Shown here: piece by piece, positions 41,304 to 54,011 of the stretch
How positions within the stretch are numbered: the stretch's first letter is position 1
Layout: each line of letters opens with the position of its first letter
Assembly (NCBI GenBank): GCA_036971615.1
Contig: JAYKKR010000001.1
Location: 4,092,001 to 4,156,000, forward strand
Source: Amyloporia xantha
Taxonomy: Eukaryota > Basidiomycota > Agaricomycetes > Polyporales > Adustoporiaceae
Direction of reading: 5' to 3'
Length of the DNA stretch: 64,000 nucleotides
The notes under the pieces: generated by a model
The model's database searches: none
What the model was told of the DNA's origin: nothing
Seen by the model: only the letters and a program-made list of their open reading frames with translations
Made by a program: the position numbers and the translations under genes

Positions 41304-42443
41304 TCAGTCCTCCTCAGACTCTTCCGACTCTTCCAGCCCCTCCAGCCCTATCTCGTTCCCGTCTTCGTCTTTCCTAGCCCGCACGGCCCAAAACGGCATG
41401 GTGAACCCTATTTCCCGCCCGAACCCCTTCCCAATCATCATGACGCTGAACCTGATATCGTACGAGAAGTATCCCTCGAACAACTCTTGCGTCTCTCCGC
41501 TCGAGGTACGCTTCGCCCACACCCGGGTCATCTTGAAGATCCCGGAACCAAACGCTATTCCACATCCCTCCTCTCCGGGAACGACTTTCGCAGTGATGCC
41601 AGGTCCAGGGGGGTTAGGACCGGGCGTGTCAAACTCCTCGCGCTCGTCTTCCGTGAACGTCAGCTTGTCCTTGTGCTTGATCGACTCAAGGTTGATCTCG
41701 TAAGGCTCATCAGACATCGGATTGGCCACCGACAAAGAGAGGAATCGACCACTAGACGTGGCAGATTTTGGGAGGAAGAACTGGCCAGAGTTATCCGGCT
41801 TCGCCTGGTAGGTGAGGATGGTCTTGTAGAGCTCCTCGTATTGCGGATCGGAGCTGCCTGCGGGTAAGTAAACCTTGGCAAGGAAGGGTAGTGCCGCGGC
41901 GTAAAGGTCTAGCTTCCCCGCGAATTCGGGAGCAGGAAGTTTATCGCTTGCAGCCTTTGATGCCCCCTGGAAATGATCATGCGCTGTTGAGTCAGCAAAA
42001 GTGTTTCCATGAGAGGAAGACGCGTTGTACCTTGGTAGACTTCGCGGCCTTTCTAGGGCTAGCCTTCGGCGCGTCCGATTCAGCAGACTCATCGTTGGAC
42101 TCATCATTGGATTCGTCCTGGTTTGGAAACATGAGCGGACACAAATACTTTCACAATCCGATGCCCGCACCTCCACTGAAGTTTTCTTGCGCTTGCGAGA
42201 TTCACTTTTGGCCGTCTCTTCAGTCTCAGATTCTGACCCCGGTGATGGTCGCTTGTTCTTGCCCTTGGCAACAGCCCGCTTAGTCGCAGGCTTCGTCGCC
42301 TTGGCCGCGGGGGCTTTCCGAGTTGCAGGCGCTTTCTTTGGAGCAGCGGTGCTGGCAGCTCTTCCACGACGCTTCAAAGCCTCACAGCGTGAGTATTCGA
42401 GACGCGTCGCGCCCCAAATAATTGTCACACTCACCGGTGCCAT
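41304..42443 (-). CDS. conserved fungal protein with basic/acidic N-terminus
   Basis: The start is MAP at 42443, where the first exon is only 9 nt; the next begins ALKRRGRAAST. The N-terminal third is Ala/Lys/Pro-rich with a likely nuclear signal (SESRKRKKTS) and acidic ESNDES repeats. Three introns are near 42389-42434, 42118-42169 and 41970-42033. The C-terminal 230 residues are folded-looking: DLYAAALPFLAKVYLP, SGQFFLPKSATSSGRFLSLS, GIAFGSGIFKMTRVW, EGYFSYDIRFSVMMIGKGFG and TMPFWAVRARKDEDG, then an all-acidic end. I know no function. The composition suggests a nuclear, nucleic-acid- or histone-contacting role, but that is inference. Confidence 0.75.
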   Translation of the reverse strand: MAPVSVTIIWGATRLEYSRCEALKRRGRAASTAAPKKAPATRKAPAAKATKPATKRAVAKGKNKRPSPGSESETEETAKSESRKRKKTSVEVRASDCESICVRSCFQTRTNPMMSPTMSLLNRTRRRLALERPRSLPRYNASSSHGNTFADSTAHDHFQGASKAASDKLPAPEFAGKLDLYAAALPFLAKVYLPAGSSDPQYEELYKTILTYQAKPDNSGQFFLPKSATSSGRFLSLSVANPMSDEPYEINLESIKHKDKLTFTEDEREEFDTPGPNPPGPGITAKVVPGEEGCGIAFGSGIFKMTRVWAKRTSSGETQELFEGYFSYDIRFSVMMIGKGFGREIGFTMPFWAVRARKDEDGNEIGLEGLEESEESEED

Positions 42444-42807
42444 CACTTCGGATCTTTAGAGGAATGGGAAAAATGGGAAAAAATTTAGTGAGGACCTTGT
42501 TCGTGGTGGTTGAAACAGGAGCAGCCGAACAACGTTCTCTTCCCACAGCGGGTTCATATAACGCGAGGTTGGCCGCTTTGCCACTACCAGTGATTTGGCC
42601 ACCCAGTCGGGAAATGCCCCCGAGACGCGATCGGGGAACAAAGGTCCCGTGACCCGTGTCGCGACGCGTCGCACATCGAGCGTTCAGGGGGACAAAGCGC
42701 GACAGAATGCCGGGGAAAACAGCATGTACAGACATTATATGCAGAGAAGATACACTATATACACCTCAAAACCAAAACGGGGTTAGCTATGAGTCCATGC
42801 GTCAGAA
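42444..42807. other. intergenic between VPS35 and the basic/acidic gene
   Basis: 364 bp holding the 3' side of VPS35 and the promoter of the downstream minus-strand gene. Nothing else seen. Confidence 0.4.
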
Positions 42808-45800
42808 CTATCGCGCTCCAATCCCCATCTTCAACAATGCCCCCACTACGTCTACATCGTCCCAACGCGACGCGACAGACCCATTCTCGACGGAACTTGC
42901 CGCGCTCTTCTTGGTCTGAATGTACGTGAGTGTGTTCCGGAAGTGCCGTGTGATCATGTCCGGAGTCTGCACGCCCTCGAGCAGCCCTGGCGGCGCACGT
43001 TGTGAGGGGTGAACTTCGGGAGATGCGATATTGTCGATGGCGGTTGTTATGAGGTCTACTAGACTGTTCACAAATTGAGGTGTTACCTGCAAGGTACAGG
43101 GTAAATCAGAAATCAACCTGGATTAGCAGAAAGACGGGCTTACCGCTGGGGCGCCCCGGTCGAGATAATAGAGATATTGATCAAGTGTATCGCAGTAAAG
43201 CTGTACAGTGACGATTTCTTCAATCGCGGAGTTAGCAATACGGAGAGCCTTCTGCAGGCACTCCAAGACACGTTTACTGTCTTGGTGCGGATACTAATTG
43301 GGAAGTAGTGCGTGAGTTCCGTATGCACAGTGTCAGACCAAGAGAATCAATCATACCGCCTTCACTGTATTCTCGGTGCTATCTTCCTTCTCCTTCAGCG
43401 AAGCTTCCTTTTCAGGCTTTGTCGAGGATTCAGACACTTCTTCATCTGAAGGTACTTCCTGCCACCAGAGATGACTCGCCAAATTTACCGCGGTGGCCTG
43501 ATGAGGCTTCTTGAGTAACCGTGCTCCATGTAGTGCAGCCTTGGTGACGAGAGTATCATAATTGTCGACGCCAAAGACGCGTGCACCCTGCAGGGTGCCA
43601 ATGATAAGCGTGATTGCCTGTAGCTGTGCACGGCTCTCCGAAATGCTTTCTTCATAGACGCTGAACGCTGAAACGTACAAATCGTACGTGACGTCTTCGA
43701 ACCCGCACTCGTCGGCGATTTGGGCAGCTAGAAGGAAAAGCCGGAGCGCAATTGAGGGAGCCTCGACTTGCGCACTGAGAATCGAGATGAGTTGTCGGAT
43801 GAACTTGAGGAATAGTTGATACTTTGGTCTGCCAGTCTTCCTCCTACATGCAGTGAGGATATTGTCCAGGATCAAATGGCACACGACTTACCAAATGCTC
43901 TCGATTCTTATACCGTCGACAAAGTTTGATTGTGGAGGTGATGAGGGCAGGATACGTATAGCGCATTCGGTCGCCGCCCGTCTCGAAATGGCGTCGCGCA
44001 GTTTGCAAGAGCTATAGCGAGAAAATATGTTGATCGTTCTCGAAGGGCATACAAAAAGAATTGTTCTCACCTCAAACTGCACATCAAGCGACTCTGCTCG
44101 GAACAAATGGACCATGCGCGCAATCCAGCCCTGCTCTTCCGCCATTTCCTCTCTTTCATGGGGGTGATACACCCCTCTTCTTGATTCCTTCGGCCCAACC
44201 GATGCGCTGAGGCCAGCAGCATCCGTCTGATCTCGGATGAGAACATGACATAGCTCGAGAATGCCGTTCACGTCCTCGGGCGTTTCGATTATCGTCTCAT
44301 TCTTGAGAACAGACGATATAAGTGCATGCGATAATGAGCGGCGTGTGGAGAAGGGTTGAAGCTGAAGGAGTTGGGAGTACTGTTGCAGCGCAAGGAGGGT
44401 AAGGACAGACTGGTAGGAGTTGATCGGGGCGACTAATAGGGAAGCCAAGTTCGCTGTTGTTTGCGGTGAATGGAGATCTGGGCTGCAGCGACATGAGGAC
44501 GCGTACGGCTTCGCTCTGCGAGACATTGGGCTCACCTGTCCGTAAATTCCTTGATTTTGTCGTGGGCGAAGCCGAGTACTTGGTCAACGTACTCCAAGCG
44601 ATCCGGATAGCAGCTGAGCGATAGGTTTGTCAGGGAAACCAAGAGAGCAGTGATATCCTGCACTGATAAGTCTGGGCGTGCCTGTTAACATTCCTCAGTG
44701 AGTGCACGACGGTAGACTTGCGTGACTAGCTCACTTTGATGAGTTCTACGACCTTGTTGCCAGAAGACCTCAAACAGCTTGACATTCTCGGGGACTCCCC
44801 GGAACTTACGGACAGGCTGTTGATCCTTCTCCTTGCCCTTGAAGCTCTTCTCACCCTCCGACTCCTCTGTGCCGTTTACGGTCGTAGACGCCATCTCAGA
44901 CTCCTTTTCCTGAGTGCTCTCCGTAACAGGACTTTGAGGGGCTGAGCCCCATTCCAAGCTGGCCGCAGCAACAGACTCTGCAGCAGCGGCAACAGTGCCA
45001 TTCATATGCCCGTTCTGTCTCAGCCTCGCCTTCTGGATCTTGACCTTTTCCGCGAGACGGCGAGCGGCGGCTTCCTCCTGTCGCTTGGTCTCTTCTGGAT
45101 CTTCATTCTCTGCCTCGCGGGCAGCATACGCGGCGAGGCGGTCGATGAGTGCAATGACAATCTGTTTGATGTTCACCTTCGGGTGCAACTGCGCAGTGGC
45201 TGAAAGGAACGGTCCCAGCGTGTGCAGGTGGAATTCGTCCGTAAAGACCTGGTCATATAGGATGTTTCAGCACACAGACATCACGCTAGTGCTGTCACCG
45301 CACCTGAATCACGACCTCCATAAGGTACTCCTGCGCAATGACGTCTTTGCAGTTCACAACCTGCTGCAAGATGCTCGGCAGGATGTCTTGCTGGTACATG
45401 TACAGGTCGACGCCGTCCAGCTGGCTCAGGCGCACCAGATTTGTGCCAACAAGAATCCGCAGTTCCTTGCGCTCCATCTCGCGCTTCTCGCGGTCGCGCG
45501 AGTGGCCCTGGTGCTGCAGCCGCACCCAGAGCTTGTTCATTTCGACAAAGTTCGTCAGCACGAACGTGATCGAGTCCTGCAGATTGCCACCGGGACTGCA
45601 ACACCGTCAGCGACATCGCCAGCAATGCTGCACTGGCACGCACCCTGGGTCATTTCCAACTGGCAGATGGTCCCTCGTCTGCCCGCTGAGATAGTGTCGC
45701 AGGAAGAGCCCTCTGATGGGGTGTAACACCCCGCGCGACATCTCCATCATGTCCTTCATGATCTCCTTCACAGGCGCATCCGGAATGGACATGTAGACCG

Positions 45801-46265
45801 ACCCAACGGTGATCATCAGGTACAGTCGCGGCACGATGTTCCCTGCGTATTGCACGAGCTCGTAGAGATCCGCCAGATGGTGTCGGCCCTGTGTGTGGGC
45901 GTCGTATAGATAATTTGATAAGTGACGGAGCGCATCGAATACAGCCATATCTGCGGAGTGTCAGACGGCACAAGCTGGAGACAAGCTGCAGGGCGCGTAC
46001 ACAATTCATAGTATTGCTTGGGTGAGAGAGAAGAGGTGCGCAGTTCGGCCAACATGAGACTTGCGCTCTTGAGCGCGTCCATGAGCTGGTCCAGTTCCTA
46101 TGGCAGAGAAGCCATGTGAGACGCACTGCAAACGAACGCAGGTCCTGAGCAATGACTGACCAGGTGTCTCTTCATCTGCTGAACCTGTATCTTGACGGTG
46201 CTCAGCGACTCGCTGAGCAGCTTGCCCTCCTCGACAGGCACGATGGGTGGTGTTGCCGCCGCCAT
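42808..46265 (-). CDS. VPS35: retromer core subunit Vps35
   Basis: Vps35 is the helical-solenoid scaffold of retromer, retrieving receptors from endosomes to the Golgi. It starts [20 protein letters not shown] at 46265, then [20 protein letters not shown] and [19 protein letters not shown]. The [13 protein letters not shown] segment follows, where PRLYL is the known Vps26-binding motif. [18 protein letters not shown] is next, and an Arg/Lys/Glu-rich insertion lies near 45000-45130. The C-terminal half has [20 protein letters not shown] and [15 protein letters not shown], as expected for the Vps29-binding region. Stop is at 42808-42810. About ten short introns interrupt it. No broken frame was found. 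It is the second endosomal sorting gene here besides VPS27. Confidence 0.92.
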
Positions 46266-49078
46266 GTCGGATGTCGTCGTGGGCAGAATAAGCGCAATGG
46301 GCTGCCGCTGCCGCTGCGCTGAGCCTGCGGAGTGAGTTGGTCACCTATGGTATAGGCCAAGTGTACGCGTCGGCGCTTGAGCTGTCGAATATGGCAACTG
46401 CAGATAGTTGCGAGTGTTTAGCGGCAATGAGATAGTAGTACACTGAAGTACTCCAGAACAGTGGGATGGCCGTCAGAAAATGGGATGCGTCTTAGCTCGA
46501 GAGTACATTGGTACGATGGGGAGCGGTCCTTCACCGGCGGGGGCGGGGGCGCGCAGAATTGCCAGATCGGGATTAAATGATTAAAACTCGTCAAAATTCA
46601 TTTCCTCAATTACAGTACTCTCATGTCTCCACCACTGCAACTTCAAACCTTTCAATGATTTATAAGTTGACTTTGACCAAGTTGACCTACAACTGCATTG
46701 CGGCTTGCCTTGAATTACTTTCGTGCAGTCGAAATGAAATGCCAAATGTGGAAACTCTACGGAAATGATAATAATATGTAATGGACGCTTGAATTAACTT
46801 GTCGTCTCAATGTCATCTCCCCGAAGTTCGAACGCGTTCTCCATCCCGGCACTAACAAAAATGCAGAGGTCTCGTTCTAGCTATAGATGATCTGTTTATC
46901 TCTTCACTCTCCTTGATCCATTCCTGAAAGAAAAAGCGACATTCCAAGTTCCGCAGCGCGTCTGCTTTCCTCCTCTCGACAACGGCGCGCTTGCGCTATA
47001 TATGCAGTATCGCCGCTGTTTGTAGTGGTGTACTACTAGCGAGGAGCAATAGCGGACGAATTATACTTTTATTACCTGCGCTTTCTGTGTCGGCCCTTCG
47101 AAGGTACAGCCCAGGACGTCCGACACATAATGAATATCACTACCACTCAAAATTCGGTCCGCGAATCCAGGCGCAGTTGAATTTGCAGATTGCTCACATG
47201 CCTCGCATCGAACATAGAGTAGGTGCGTTCAAAATGATCGTATTGCTTAAAATTTGAACTTCTGACTACACCTCTGACCCACCGTAATATGTAGACTCTC
47301 ATCTCAGACTGTGCCACCTCTTGGCCAGTAATGGTGATACTCGCACCAGTGACGTCCAGTACCAGACACTAGTCGACCCAGACACGACGCCAGCAGTGGA
47401 CTCGAATACCACTAGATACTTAATACATCTCGGGTGAAAGATCATTAGATCTCGAAAGGTACCCACTTTCTACACCGACGATTGAGGCATAAGGTCAAAA
47501 CCGCAGAAGTAGCAAATAGCTTGACAGCGCGCGTTCTTGTGCTGTGTATGTGAAGAGACTGAGATCTTGTCCGCTTTGACAAGAGCTACAGTGGTATGCA
47601 GCGACTACTTGTCATACTTCCGATGTCAAATCCTATATTTTATCTGTGCTAGGTAGGTCAATTTATGGGCGATAGTGAGTATTTCTTTGCTAAAATTAGT
47701 CAGCACCCTCACCTCCTATAATCCATAGCGGCTCGCAGATGTCTGAGATGGTGCCGTAATCAGCATTTAATTCTACTTCATCGAGTCTGCCCTCGGGCGT
47801 GACACCATGTCCACTCCAGATGTCAACTATAGTCACACAGGCCATATTCCTATGAAACCCCTTGCATAGCTTCATTGAATTGAACAGGGGTGGATCTGTG
47901 ACCACACTTGATTGTGTGGGTCTATGGGATGAATAACCACGAGACAGCAAAACAGTATGCGGATAACATCTTGGGCAAGGTCGGTTTTGAGTCGATCACC
48001 CATCGTAGATCTTCTGTAAGTTTTGAATGAGCAATTCGGTGGTCACAACAGCTTTGCATCGTGTTTCCCAGTATGTTTCCCAGCTATTTATTCTCGTCCT
48101 TCTCTTGTCGATCAAACCATTTTATTACCAGACTGCAATCCCCATCAAGTGGCGATCAGGTTGGATCGGCCGTGATCTATGTTTGAATCGATCTATGTTT
48201 GAATCCTTGACGCATGGTATTATTTCGACACTCCTGGTCGACAAGACATCGGAACCATTAAGTAACATAATTGAGGGTTTGGTAAAATTGCTCACATGAC
48301 GCGACTTATAGCTCAAGGTTCCGGGCGCCCTAAATGTACCTTTAATCGCGCATCATAAGGTAAGTCGGCACTGTGAACGTCATGAATAGACGGAAGCAAA
48401 GGTATGTGGTAACGGACTCAAGTCAGACATATGCACAGGAATATGAGGACGGGCACGTTGTCTGTTGATCATGAAGGCATACGGCAAAGCCACTATAAAA
48501 GCTTCTGTTGACGATTGTTCCGATTGTGAACCGGATCCTGATCAGTTTGTCTCGTTGGATACGCGCGCGGCGTTCTCCTGAGAGCATAACATTATGCTGA
48601 AGTGGCACTGACAGCGGCGCTGCCAGGACATCCATCTGTGTTAGGGCATCCATCGTTATCCATGTTACACAGCCGACAACTTGAAGTAGCTATCGAAAGT
48701 CCACGGTTAACTCAAGCACACAAGATTGACAGCAATGTGTGACTAAGATGTCTGATTAACACATCCGGTGAGTCTTCTGATACCGCTCATATTTCCCATG
48801 GACATACAATGATTCAGTGTATGGATGGCATAATCTTACATCATCCCGATTAGAAGCAGTCCGTCGTGAAAGAAATTGGCGCAGAGCCAGATCGAACTTG
48901 ATGACATGAATGGAAACGATCTCTTACCTGAACCATGTGCAAGTCGCGACGTCCGCGATACGTATAAACCTGTACAGAGTATGAGACTACGCTGCGTCTT
49001 CTCCGCTCGGTTGTCACACCAAGACAATCGTGTCCCTCAAACCGCACAAGTTTCGGATTTCTACCTCACGAAGCAATC
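46266..49078. other. 2.8-kb gene-poor region
   Basis: The VPS35 promoter side contains a G-rich run near 46535-46560. I see no supported gene. A 16-bp tandem repeat is at 48174-48205. A minus-strand frame at 48423-48653 contains a stretch (DKLIRIRFTIGTIVNRSFYS) faintly like a DUF6534 helix, too weak to call. Confidence 0.4.
48174..48205 (+). repeat. 16-bp tandem duplication
   Basis: GATCTATGTTTGAATC occurs twice in direct succession without mismatch. Confidence 0.95.
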
Positions 49079-51248
49079 ATGGATGCATCTAGTTTTGGCG
49101 GCGTCTTCTCCTCCTTTTTCATTGGCACTCTGTTTACTACGATGTGAGAATTCAAGTCCTCCGCTTCATGTTTGGACATCGTGCTGATACCTCCTTTGAC
49201 TACAGGTTGTACGGTATTACATGCGCACAGATTTTGTACTACATGTCGGAATACCCTAACGACAAGCCTTATCTGAGGTTACTAGTACGTCACGATATAC
49301 CGTATTGAATATGATCACCGCTGTGGTACTCATACAAGGCTTTTTGAAGGTCGTCGTACTTTGGTACACATTCTGTTCGTATCGGTCATAATGCTAGCTT
49401 ATCATTAAACTTCAGGATTCTCGACACCGGGGCGACCATCTGTGATATCCTGGTATGTCAATGAATTTTATTTCGTCGTTATAATGATCACCTGCTTACG
49501 TACGCATAGTTAGTCTGGCTGTATCTAGTGACAAACCACTATACAAGCCCTACTATTCGGTAAGCGTCCATGCCTGTCACTGCCTCTAAGGTCACGTTGC
49601 AGAATCTTGCTACTATACTTAGAGTGTGGGGTGACCACGGTGTGGTGGTCATAGACAAGCCGATCATCCTGCAGGTTCAATATGCACTGGCAGTGAGTAA
49701 TTTGCAACACCTACCAGAAACTACTAAAGAAGCTGTAACTATGTTAGGCGGTTGCGGTGCTCATTGTAAATCTGTGCGACAATATATCCCTCTATGTAAT
49801 CGAATATCTGAGCCTTATTCACGTCTGTTGTAGATTCTACATCCAGACAGTATGGAGACGTGAGCCATTATTATTTCATCCGTCACATAGGTTGATGATA
49901 CGAATATATCAATATCAAAAGTCCTCAAGGCGAATTGGTACAGGTTACCAATCTCTGTAACGATGGTATACAACCTTGCACATATTCAACTTACCGGTGA
50001 ACTTAGTTGTCATTGAATATATAGGTCATACTAGCTGTTATCTCGTGTGGTAAGTATCTCACCTTGCTGGACCCAACCAAAGCGATATTTGTGACTAAGC
50101 CTTTCGTTTCTCAGCTGGCAGTTGCCGTTTGTCATATCACCTATATTCGCAGTATTAATTCTAATGTGCCATCTTCGTTGTATCCAGTCACCGCTTTTTT
50201 CGGGTATGTCAACAGTCTTTCCTACCGTCTAACATGGTTGACGTCTCTTGGTATGCCATAAGCATGGAAGCGACTCGGACACCAAGTGTATTCTTCTATG
50301 CTATGACCGCAGGTCGCCCTTCCACCCAGCCTCGTATTTGTACTGATGAAAATTCTCTTAGATCCCGGGGATATTGCAGCCCGCAGCAGCTTCGGTCGTG
50401 GATATTTCCATCACCGTTGTACTTTCGTGGACCTTGCGTAAGGAGAGGACCGGCTTGAGGCAGTAGGAATCTTCCTGTAGCTACAATTGGACGGTGCTTA
50501 CGCTTGCGTTACTATGCACAGGACAGACAATCTTATTCGAAGAGTTGTCATTTATTCCGTCAATCGGGGTCTTCTGACTGCGTAGGTTTTAGCCTCTTGT
50601 GCTTATTGAAAGCAGACGCTGACGTGAAACAGTACGATACAAATGGCGCAGCTTGTGTCTGTGAGTGTGACGTAATACTGGCACCCAAACGCAGATTAAA
50701 CCGTTTGTTTTTTCAGTACTGTATAACCTTGGGCACATTTTATTGGGCAATCTTCCACTTCCCGGGCAGCTCAAGTTAGTGGTCACATACATACGACTGT
50801 CATATAGACAGACTCGCTGATACCATATGCGATATCTAGTATACGTGAATTCTGCGCTTGCGATGTATGTCGCATGCTACCCCACATGACTGTTTGCTGA
50901 TCTGCTACAAAATTCATCTCAGGTTGAACGCACGTCACTATATCAGCGGGAAGCACGATGTCACCTCAGGTTTATTCCTTGAAGACCCAGCTGTCGACAA
51001 GATGCTCGTGGAGGATGTTCATCCAACACCACTATCAGTGAAGTCTTTGTCTCCGTGAGTGTTCACCGCTGTACGCGTTGCTCATCAACTTCTCACATGG
51101 TATGGTACGAACCATGATACATATGATACGTAGGTCTGGACGGCGTGAACAAGCCAATGTCACTGGCGGGACAATTATCTCCTTGACAACTGAAATCATT
51201 CGCGATGGCAGCCAAAGCGACCTAGATGGCCCGGGCATGTCATCTTAG
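49079..51248 (+). CDS. DUF6534-like membrane protein
   Basis: It starts MDASSFGGVFSSFFIGTLFT and continues across an intron with LYGITCAQILYYMSEYPNDK, matching the N-terminal pattern of the large basidiomycete DUF6534 membrane family (LYG...Q...Y...YP.D). Later exons give RILDTGATICDIL, WLYLVTNHYT, FYIQTVWR, a Cys-rich helix around 50520-50790, LNARHYISGKHD and a polar tail ending GPGMSS with stop at 51246-51248. Exon borders between 49560 and 50800 are uncertain, and intervening sequence there is longer than in most genes here, so a broken or inserted copy cannot be excluded. Members have several transmembrane helices and no established function. Confidence 0.5.
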
Positions 51249-51633
51249 AAGCCCTCTGTACCTCTGAATTGCCTTGTTCCCTATTGATGTATTTTCTTGG
51301 TGTGGTTTTATTGGTAACAAGGTTTGGCTCAGGACTTATAATACTCGAGCAAGACATTAGGGGGTTACATGGCAACCAAGATGATGTCTTGCAGCGTTTC
51401 AGAAGCAGTATGTAATCATAGTCTTCACAGTTGAGAGACCAGCAACACTAGCCAGGTTGTCGTCTTGTTGTGACCTTCCAAGTACACACTGGCGGCATGA
51501 CTAACCACGGAGCAAAACTCCAGGACTGGAGGATATGCCAGAAATACTCCATATGTAGACGAAGAATGGTTTTTATAAACGTTATCACGATAGTCCAGAT
51601 GGTGGGCCCGTGCTTTAATCACGCCTACAGACA
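51249..51633. other. intergenic between convergent genes
   Basis: 385 bp between the DUF6534-like gene and proline dehydrogenase. Nothing recognised. Confidence 0.4.
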
Positions 51634-53798
51634 TCAATTACCGACCAACCTGTTCCATATTTCGGCACCTGCTCTCTTACGCTCCTCAGCGGCTCCGCCA
51701 TTTCCAAGCACAGATTTGTTCTCGATAGCACGTCTACTGAGGTACGGCATGACCTACAGGTGTAAATATAGTCAGCGCTGGAAAGGATTCTACCCCACGA
51801 GCGCACCACCTACCTCCGTAAGATTCCCATAGGGAATATACTTGATGACAAACGGCGATGTAGATCGAGTACGATCAACGAGCGAGTTCGTCAGTGCGTC
51901 GCTCATACCTTCACGGAATGTCACCATTAGCATACGTTCGGTCTGCCACGGAGAACAAGGCGGCCTGCCACACCATATAGCTGTCCAATCGCCACCCTTT
52001 CTGTGACCTGATCCGGAAGCCAGACTGTTCCTTCCACTTTCGGATTTGCTAGCCCAAGCTTGACGAGCTGCTCCAGGATCAAATCACAGCTCTTCCAGTT
52101 GTGCGTGCCAAAAAGCACGCCAAGAGCCGGTGGCTCGCCGACCCGTGCAGCATCAACGTCCGCGCGGACCTGTGCTAGCAGCATCGCAGCGCAAGCGTTG
52201 TAACAAGCATCGGTATCCATTTTCGTTTCCCAGACGGGCGGCGCTGGATCAGGTGAGATCGACAAGGCGTGAGCATGCGATGAGGCGGAGGTGGGATCGA
52301 TGGCAGAAGAAGCTGCTGTATGTGAGGCCAGTTCGTGTGGATGGTATGCGCCGCGGACAAGCTTGACGCCAAGCGCGAACCCCTCTGCACGGGCAGCATC
52401 GAAGCTCTGCCTGAGATATTCTGGGGTCCTGAGATAAAATCAACGAAATTGAAATACAAGCATTTAATGAAATTTCACTGACCGACGGAGATAAGCCTGA
52501 TATGTCTGGTAAATCAAGGGCTGGACAGCGGGAGTAGTGGGGCTGGGAGACGAGCGGAACCATGACGACGAGCGTGCCGGAAGTTTGTTGAACTCGCGTT
52601 GCAGCGAGAGTGCAAACGCATCAATTGCCGGCTGATCGAGAGAGTAAGCATTATCTAACACTGCTTCCTGTTGGCAAGAACTGTACCTGGTACCAGCTGA
52701 GAAATTTGTCCAGTCAGTCTAAAGAGTCCAATTGTTGTCCTTAAAAATCAGAACCAACCTGTGCTCTGCATCCACGATAATCCTGACGCCCCGATCCTGT
52801 GCACGCTTGCAGATTGCACGCAGATCTTCCTGCAATTCGCGTAAATCCGCAACATCTGCGTCCGTCAAAAGACTGCCGGGCGCAGGGCGCCTCGACAGGA
52901 CGTCGAAGTCGGTGGCGAGGGGACGACCAGGGAACGGAATTGGTGGTGATGCCGGTGGACGTGTAGAAACAAGGTGCTTGGAAAGGTTCATCAGGGTCTG
53001 AGCATGCGGCAGCATGGCTGACTGAAAACAATTTTGAATGACCCGAATCACTATATCGAGAAAACCAAAGGAGGAAACCCACAAGCTTGATTGCGACCCA
53101 GGTCTTACGTCCTCGCAGATCAACACCGCCGTTGTGAGAGTGCTTATCCTCAAAATCGGCTGCAACATCAATGCAATGCAGCGTCTCTGCAACGATCTGC
53201 TTGTGCACAGACTGTGCCGACTGGACTGCATTCTTCGATTTTCCCGCAGCTTCCTCCTCGTCGACTTCGACACTATATGCGAATAGACAACCTTTGTTCT
53301 CTGTCCGCAGCTGTTCCAGGAGGGGCAGGGCATCCTCTGCCGTGTCTCCGCCTACAAACTAAATAGCTTCTGAACATCGTGCCATCCACACAGAGATCTC
53401 CCGAGACGTACCTGATCAAAGAAAGTCACCCGGACAATGGCCTCAGTGATTTGCTTGAGGCCAGGTACTGCGAAGAATGTAGACAGGATGGTAGGCGACC
53501 AGTCCACAACAAAAGGCACTGAACATATAGAATACACGACATACGACCTCAGGAGGGAAGATAGAGACGTCGATGGCCTCTCAGACGGCGACTTGTGCTC
53601 AGGCGGTTCCGCATCAGCGTAGACTCTGTCTGACGTGTCTGCCAACAACAAAGATGTTGTGAGGACTGCTCCGGTAGCGAGGCCAAGCCGAGAGATTCGT
53701 GAGGCATTTACAACAGGCTGAGAGGAAGATACAAGGGTTCGTACAGGGTAGAATACAGCTGTCCGAGGAAACCGTCTACAGGCAAGTCTGAGAAACAT
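51634..53798 (-). CDS. PUT1: proline dehydrogenase, mitochondrial
   Basis: This FAD enzyme oxidises proline to pyrroline-5-carboxylate in the mitochondrial inner membrane, the first step of proline use. The start is MFLRLACRRFPRTAVFYPVR at 53798, a typical Arg-rich mitochondrial targeting sequence; the upstream frame begins only with TTG. The barrel follows: FFDQFVGGDT, TWVAIKLTALLP, DRGVRIIVDAEH, then ALGVKLVRGAYHPHE (the conserved RGAY substrate/FAD region). GVLFGTHNWKSC and PYGNLTEVMPYLSRRAIENK (the substrate-contacting YLxRRxxEN) come next, ending NRLVGN with TGA at 51634-51636. Several short introns are present. All key motifs are intact. It is divergent from BCP1 with about 210 bp between starts. 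Confidence 0.92.
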
Positions 53799-54011
53799 CC
53801 TGGTCAGGATGGTGGTCGCCGACAAGGGGCGATAGAGCGTAAGACAGGTTTATTAGCGGGCACTCTGATACTTATCTACGGGGACATATTAGGGGGTCAT
53901 ATCGGACAGGTACAGGTGGTCGACGCCGGAATGGATGGTGGTCGCGGGCACAACGGAAAAGCCGCTGCAGCGCGGCTAGTCATCTACACACCGTGCCTCT
54001 TGACCTCGACC
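53799..54011. promoter_or_regulatory. short divergent promoter of PUT1 and BCP1
   Basis: Two start codons on opposite strands are only 213 bp apart, so both genes must start transcription in or near this stretch. No specific operator was recognised. Confidence 0.5.

Noticed and set aside
48423..48653. Minus-strand frame as a DUF6534 relic
   Set aside because: Only one short stretch is suggestive and it cannot be told from chance by eye.
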